64,000 bases of DNA. Origin: Thermothielavioides terrestris NRRL 8126. Its lineage: Eukaryota; Ascomycota; Sordariomycetes; Sordariales; Chaetomiaceae. The notes under the pieces are model-generated. The model did not search any database. It was not told the DNA's origin and was given only the letters and a program-made list of their open reading frames with translations. Location of the stretch: positions 2,232,001-2,296,000 of the forward strand of contig NC_016458.1 of the NCBI RefSeq assembly GCF_000226115.1, given 5' to 3'. Of the stretch, positions 59,496 through 64,000 are shown piece by piece; position 1 is the first letter of the stretch, and each line of letters starts with the position of its first letter. Made by a program: the position numbers and the translations under genes.

Positions 59496-60055
59496 GAGCT
59501 GCCGTTTACACGGTAGAAAGAGGGACAGCTGCTGTCAGCTTTGCTGGGTAGCAACCGACAGATACAGTCGTGCGTAGTTTTCTTTTTCCCTCTTGGGTTC
59601 CCTTTCATGCGCGCTTAGTTTCTGGACACAACACAAGGTGCTCATCTGGGGAGAATTAACTATCAGTTACCCCTGGGTTGTTTAGATCAGCTGAACAAAG
59701 ACGCCATGCGCAGTTCGGCAATGCACCTAGACAGACATACACAGGATCAGAAAGCAGCGACTCAAACAAAGCGTCCTGTCCCCTGCTGTTTACTGCAATA
59801 TCCCCTACCATGCGTGGAACAATGCCTTTCACCTGCCAACGACTTCTGTGCCAACCAACGCATGCACTATCAGGATAAGCGAACAACCATGCCACTGCTG
59901 TGTAGCATATAAACAAGCATGGACAGCTTCATCCATCCCCTCAGTCGAAGCATCAGCCTACTACTCATCTCCCCACTCGCCCACCACCTCAACTCACCTC
60001 ACCTCACCTCGCAAGCAAGCAAGCAAGCAAGCAGGCAACCCAGCCATCGCCGACC
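59496..60055. other. Spacer before the second CGH-type gene
   Basis: 560 bp. It holds the 3' region of the phosphatase gene and the promoter/leader of the next gene, including CTCACCT and GCAAGCAA short tandem runs (about 59995-60035) just before the ATG. No gene is supported. Confidence 0.5.
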
Positions 60056-60697
60056 ATGTGCTTCCACAGACGCGTCGTTTTCGGCTGCGGCCACCACGCC
60101 TGGCAGGGGCTGACCCGGCCCTGCGAGCGCGAGAAGGCGTTCAACCGCGGCGAGGTCGACACGGGGTGCAGCGTGATGTGGTCGCACGGATTCGACACGA
60201 CCCGCGTCCAGGAAGACTGCGCCAAGTGCAAGGACACCAAGGCCGGCCAGGAGTTCCGCCTGGGCGTGGTCAAGGAGCAGATCAAGGCGCTCAAGGAGCA
60301 CCTCAGGCTGATCAAGGGCGGCGAGTCCGAGGAAGAGGCTGAGGCTGAGGCTGAGGCTAAAGCTGAGACCAAGGAGGAGGGCGCTCAGGAACAGGATTCG
60401 TCCGCCTCGGGCTCGGGCTCGGGCTCGGGCTCAAGCTCCGGCTCCGGCTCCGGCTCGGACTGCGGCACCAAGGATGCCTCCTCCGGTTGTGCTTCTTCAC
60501 CTCCGGACACTGAGGCGACGGCCTACACGGCCTACAAGGCCTACACGGACGCGCTAGAGGTTGACTGTCTGGAGGAGACCATGGACGAGGTGAGATACGA
60601 CCCCAAGCACCGGCCCCTGAAGTTGCCCCAGATTGTTTCCGAGCAGATCGTCCGGGAGGCCGAAGCGCGGGAGGCCGCGGCGGGGGGATTAGCTTAG
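60056..60697 (+). CDS. CGH-type Cys/His protein with acidic and Ser/Gly repeats
   Basis: One exon, 213 residues. The N-terminus MCFHRRVVFGCGHHAWQG is followed by RPCEREKAFNRG and a Cys then C-x2-C (CAKC). This is the same layout as the 98-residue protein at 18639-19119: MC, 8-9 residues, CGHxW, then PC and a later C-x2-C. A charged helix (residues about 75-95), an Ala/Glu repeat (about 97-111) and a Ser/Gly repeat (about 121-140) follow. The C-terminus has YTAYKAYTDALEVDCLEETMDEVRYDP. No signal peptide or membrane helix is seen. A metal-binding N-terminal module is likely; the function is unknown. Confidence 0.8.
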   Translation: MCFHRRVVFGCGHHAWQGLTRPCEREKAFNRGEVDTGCSVMWSHGFDTTRVQEDCAKCKDTKAGQEFRLGVVKEQIKALKEHLRLIKGGESEEEAEAEAEAKAETKEEGAQEQDSSASGSGSGSGSSSGSGSGSDCGTKDASSGCASSPPDTEATAYTAYKAYTDALEVDCLEETMDEVRYDPKHRPLKLPQIVSEQIVREAEAREAAAGGLA

Positions 60698-61445
60698 GGT
60701 TGCGAGTGTTCCGTACTTGCGTAGGTAACGTTTGCCACCCGGTTTCTATCTCATAATAGACAGTATATCTGCTTTGCTTTGCTTTGTACAACTGTCTTCA
60801 GTCTGCTAATTCGTGAGTGACCAAGAACAAGGCGTTTATCAATTATCAATTGTAAATGCATTCGGCCACGTCCGGCCGCTGACTGGTCACGGACGCGAGC
60901 GTCAGTGAGCAGAAAGATGCGGAGGCGCGCAGCAGGAACCGGAAGCGCCGACTGACACAAATGTGAGCTAGTGTTACCGCCACTTGTCAATGAATCCATC
61001 ATGTATCCGTAAATGAGAGTGTATGGAACACGTTCCAGACGTTCCTGATGAGATTGCGGGGTGACGTCCTTGGCAAACGTTTCTGGCGAAAATTAGCCGA
61101 AGAGTCGTAAGATAGTGCTTGGGTCATCTAATAGATGTTGAGGCTGCTAGTTGTTCCTCTTCGGTTCTGTACAGGCAAACAGTTGTTGTTCTGAGAGTTG
61201 TTCATTCAACCAGCTCCGAACCAAAGGGGATGTTTGGAGATCTGGGCCCGCCAACGTGAGTGCTGAGTGCGAGTGCGTTGCGCCGTTGAAAGCCCGCTAG
61301 CGTGCAGGCCCCACTCATTGAGTGTCCGCCGTTACGGAGCTTACCGATTAGTTAATCCCACAACATCGCTCCGGATGGGGCGCATCTGCCGACTGCAACC
61401 GCCGCCGTCCAAGGTCAGCCCGCCCCATCAAGCCGCGGCAACACC
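60698..61445. other. Spacer between the CGH-type gene and LCL3
   Basis: 748 bp in which I see no gene. A TTTGC/TTTGT run (about 60772-60786) follows the first gene; the right end should hold the LCL3 promoter. Confidence 0.5.
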
Positions 61446-62468
61446 ATGCCATGGGGCCATTCGTCCGCTCCAACATCGAGCGGTCGTGGAGATGACGAGG
61501 GAGATCCAAGATTTACGCGGAGCAGAACCGGGGCGCAGATGACAGAGAACGACCGTTCGAGGCCCTCCTCACCGCCGCCTCCAGCAAAAGAAGACAAGTC
61601 GTGGACCGACTCAATACCACGCAGCATCCGGGACCATTTCAGTGTCCCGCACAACTGGCTCGCGCCGGTTGCTGCTGCGGGCCTCACCTTGGGTCTCTGG
61701 ACCTTCTACCAGTCCTATCTGCGCCGCTTTCCCGGGACGGACCATATCGCGCCCAGCTTCTTCCGCCGCCGCAGTCTGTTTGGCACGGTGACGAGCGTCG
61801 GGGACGGCGATGGCTTCCACATGTTCCACACCCCCGGCGGACGCCTGGCCGGCTGGGGCTGGCTGCGTCGTGTGCCCAAAGACCGGAAGGAACTGAAGGA
61901 CCGGACCGTGAGTGAAGCCGAAGCCGTTCCATTCCCATCGACGAGGGACTTTTGTGGGTTCGGGCCCATCCTAGCCAACGCTGACCTACCGCACCAGATA
62001 TCCGTCCGCATCGCCGGCATCGACGCCCCCGAAGGTGCCCACTTCGGCAAGCCGGCGCAGCCGTTCGCGGCCGAGGCGCAGGCGTTCCTGGAGAGCTACG
62101 TGCTGCACCGGCGGGTGCGCGCCTACATCTACAGGCGGGACCAGTACGAGCGCGTGGTGGCGACCGTGTACGTGCGCAGGCCGCCCTTCTTCTTCCCGCG
62201 CCGGGACGTCGGGCTGGAGATGCTGAGACGCGGGCTGGCGACCACGTACGAGGGCAAGACGGGCGCCGAGTTCGGCGGGCCCAAGATGGAGGCGCTGTAC
62301 AAGGCGACCGAGGCGGCGGCGAGGAAGAAAGGCAGGGGTATGTGGTCGGCCGAGAAGCAGCCGCTGTTTTTCTTTGGCATGGGAAAGCGGCACGAGGAGC
62401 CTGTCGAAACCCCGATGGCGTTCAAGAGGCGGATGAAGAGTTTGGATGAGGAGAAGGGCAAGGGGTGA
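61446..62468 (+). CDS. LCL3: LCL3, membrane-anchored SNase-like endonuclease
   Basis: Exons 61446-61907 and 61998-62468 give 310 residues. A polar N-terminus is followed by one hydrophobic helix ([20 protein letters not shown], about residues 73-92). The staphylococcal-nuclease domain follows: [72 protein letters not shown] and [15 protein letters not shown]. Catalytic-type Arg and Asp/Glu positions of the fold are present. Lcl3 is a fungal mitochondrial/membrane protein with SNase homology. The 90-nt intron (GTGAGT...GCACCAG) is a multiple of three and stop-free, so the locus reads as one frame; removal gives the expected [15 protein letters not shown] junction. The ATG at 61446 gives the MPW start of the family; Met32 is an alternative. 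Confidence 0.93.
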   Translation: MPWGHSSAPTSSGRGDDEGDPRFTRSRTGAQMTENDRSRPSSPPPPAKEDKSWTDSIPRSIRDHFSVPHNWLAPVAAAGLTLGLWTFYQSYLRRFPGTDHIAPSFFRRRSLFGTVTSVGDGDGFHMFHTPGGRLAGWGWLRRVPKDRKELKDRTVSEAEAVPFPSTRDFCGFGPILANADLPHQISVRIAGIDAPEGAHFGKPAQPFAAEAQAFLESYVLHRRVRAYIYRRDQYERVVATVYVRRPPFFFPRRDVGLEMLRRGLATTYEGKTGAEFGGPKMEALYKATEAAARKKGRGMWSAEKQPLFFFGMGKRHEEPVETPMAFKRRMKSLDEEKGKG

Positions 62469-64000
62469 TTGGCATGGCAGGGCATGACGTGGTGTAGCAC
62501 GAATGAATGGACATGATACCCAGGAGATCAAGGATGGAGTTGTTGAGAGATCTACGGTTCGATCCTTAGTTGGATCTCAGGAACGGACATGCACGCCCGC
62601 GGCATGGTTTTGCCAGCCACATGGCAGTTTGGCGCATGGAAAACCAGCCAGAGATGTTTTTCCACAAGACAGCGGGAAACATTCAGCACCCGGTCGCGCA
62701 GCTCGATCAGTTGATGCAAGCTCACCTACGTGCATCCACCTATAACTACAGCCCTTGCATATAGGATGGAAGTCGACCGTTCCGAACCATTTACCTGGGT
62801 GTCCGGTCGCCATGTTTCGCATGACGCGGGAGGGCAAGGTTACCACGCCGGTATCCGGGCTGCAGTTCACGGGATTGGCGTGTGATCTGCCGGTAACTCA
62901 GGCGTGGCCGGAGTGATCATATCACGACGCACGCCTTGTTATGGACCAGGAGGTGCCTTGGTAATCGGCGCCGGCGTCTTCAAAATCGAGCTGCCCTCAA
63001 AACTGCCACGCCATGAAGCCCTTCCATTGACCTCGTCCGACCAAGTCACGGTGGACCCCGGTCCTTCTTGCGGGCCGGGGGTGGGGGTTGAACAAGGCGC
63101 AGGGCATTCAAGGCGGACTTCTCTTCAGATGACAGCCGGGCCATTGCCGTGGATTGTATATATCCGTTTCGCAGAATCGAGACGTCAGTGTTGAGCATGT
63201 TTTCCACGTATGTACACGTGTGGACAGCCGCCAGTGCAGGATGCGGTGGAGAGAACTTGACTGGGCGGGCGTTTGGCTCTTATGCAAGGGGCTGGACCTC
63301 CCCTGTCGCCATGCGCAACATGTCGCCCCATCGACACCCAATCGCCATGAGCAACCCCTGAATCTAACAGCGGTGGACCAGAGTAGCAGCGGTCTTCCCT
63401 CTCGTGCGTTTTGTTTCCATCGCTTCTCTCTGTTCTTTCTCTGAGCTGTCGTGAGAGAGGAGCTGGGAACGGTGAGGGACAACATATTCTTTTCTAATAA
63501 CTTCTGCCAACTTAGTGCCGCTCTTTTTCTGCTGGAGTACAAAGTAACGAAATCTGGGACCCGGAAACTCAAGAAGCTCCCGTCCCCTGACGCTCACTCG
63601 TTTTTTCTGCAGGTGCGTTTCTCAAGCCGCCCATTCTGCTCCAATCGACGGCGAAACGGCGCGGGCCCCTGATCCCCATCTCCCAGACCATCACAGCAGG
63701 ATCTCTAACAGGAACCTCCAGACCAGGAATCGCGCGACACATCGGCCTGCGCAGTAACCGCCCGCGCGACCTGTCGTTGCCCGTTTGGTCCCCCACACTC
63801 ATTTTCGAGATACCATTACACCGTTCATTCGTTCCGACGCAACCATTTCCGGTACACACAGCGCACCGGGCCAGGCTGTACGACGCAGCCCGTCGCATGC
63901 ACGAGATTCGCACGAGTGGCTGGAGACCTGACTTCTGCTGGGCACAGGAACAGGATCCCGCCCGAAGGCCCCTTCCCAGCCTCCCGATCCGAGATCTCAG
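62469..64000. other. Terminal 1.5-kb region without a gene
   Basis: Apart from the LCL3 3' region I see no supported coding sequence. Open frames on both strands are short and have no domains. A gene may begin beyond the window. Confidence 0.5.

Noticed and set aside
62520..62582. Second B-box-like GGTTCGATCC
   Set aside because: No cloverleaf can be formed around it.
1..64000. CRISPR arrays, operons, riboswitches or insertion sequences
   Set aside because: The DNA is eukaryotic; the only multi-copy tandem array (40885-40999) has no spacers, and no transposase or reverse transcriptase fragment is seen.

Overview
This window is nuclear DNA from a filamentous ascomycete, most probably a Sordariomycete (Chaetomiaceae/Sordariales-like; this taxonomic call is inference). 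The support is: short introns with GT...CTRAC...AG signals (38 modelled in the coding regions), GC-rich third codon positions, typical Pezizomycotina gene families, one intron-containing nuclear tRNA, and long gene-free spacers. I see no bacterial features, no complete transposon and no secondary-metabolite backbone gene. Exon structures were built by hand from splice signals, reading phase and remembered family conservation. No alignment or transcript data were used.

Layout. 1-9910 holds no gene I can support. 9911-12973 (-) is a large F-box-type protein with a very acidic C-terminus. 14742-15266 (+) is PKR1 (V-ATPase assembly). 15940-16423 (+) is Sm D1. 16902-18005 (-) is MTQ2 (eRF1 glutamine methyltransferase). 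18639-19119 (-) is a small Cys/His-rich protein. 19772-22776 (-) is a YVC1/TRP-type vacuolar cation channel. 23785-24773 (-) is ATP4 (mitochondrial ATP synthase subunit b). 25115-26904 (+) is NOC4 (small-subunit biogenesis). A 7.8-kb spacer then leads to an isolated bZIP factor with a predicted membrane anchor at 34683-36691 (+), followed by a further 4.8-kb spacer.

The second half is denser. 41479-43989 (-) is a Sel1-repeat protein. 44634-44728 (+) is tRNA-Ile(AAT). 45332-48337 (-) is UTP12 and 48769-50098 (+) is ARPC2/ARC35. 50389-52508 (-) is a Baeyer-Villiger-type flavin monooxygenase. 54288-55859 (-) is a five-finger CCCH protein of the ZC3H3/Red5 type. 56584-57828 (+) is TFG2 (TFIIF beta). 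58335-59495 (+) is a HAD phosphatase. 60056-60697 (+) is a second CGH-type Cys/His protein. 61446-62468 (+) is LCL3 (membrane-anchored SNase-like nuclease). The rest, to 64000, has no gene I can support.

Most genes are unrelated housekeeping functions: SSU processome (NOC4, UTP12), RNA handling (SmD1, ZC3H3-like), transcription (TFG2), translation termination (MTQ2), mitochondria (ATP4, LCL3), vacuole (PKR1, YVC1) and actin (ARPC2). Three divergent pairs probably share promoters: ATP4/NOC4, UTP12/ARPC2 and ZC3H3-like/TFG2. The most notable observations are about gene architecture: eight stop-free introns of length 3n, a GC-AG intron, a 21-nt microexon, a 756-nt terminal intron with a 24-base homopolymer, a membrane-tethered bZIP in a gene desert, and a pair of CGH-type small proteins. 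I did not find convincing evidence of a wholly new biological system.
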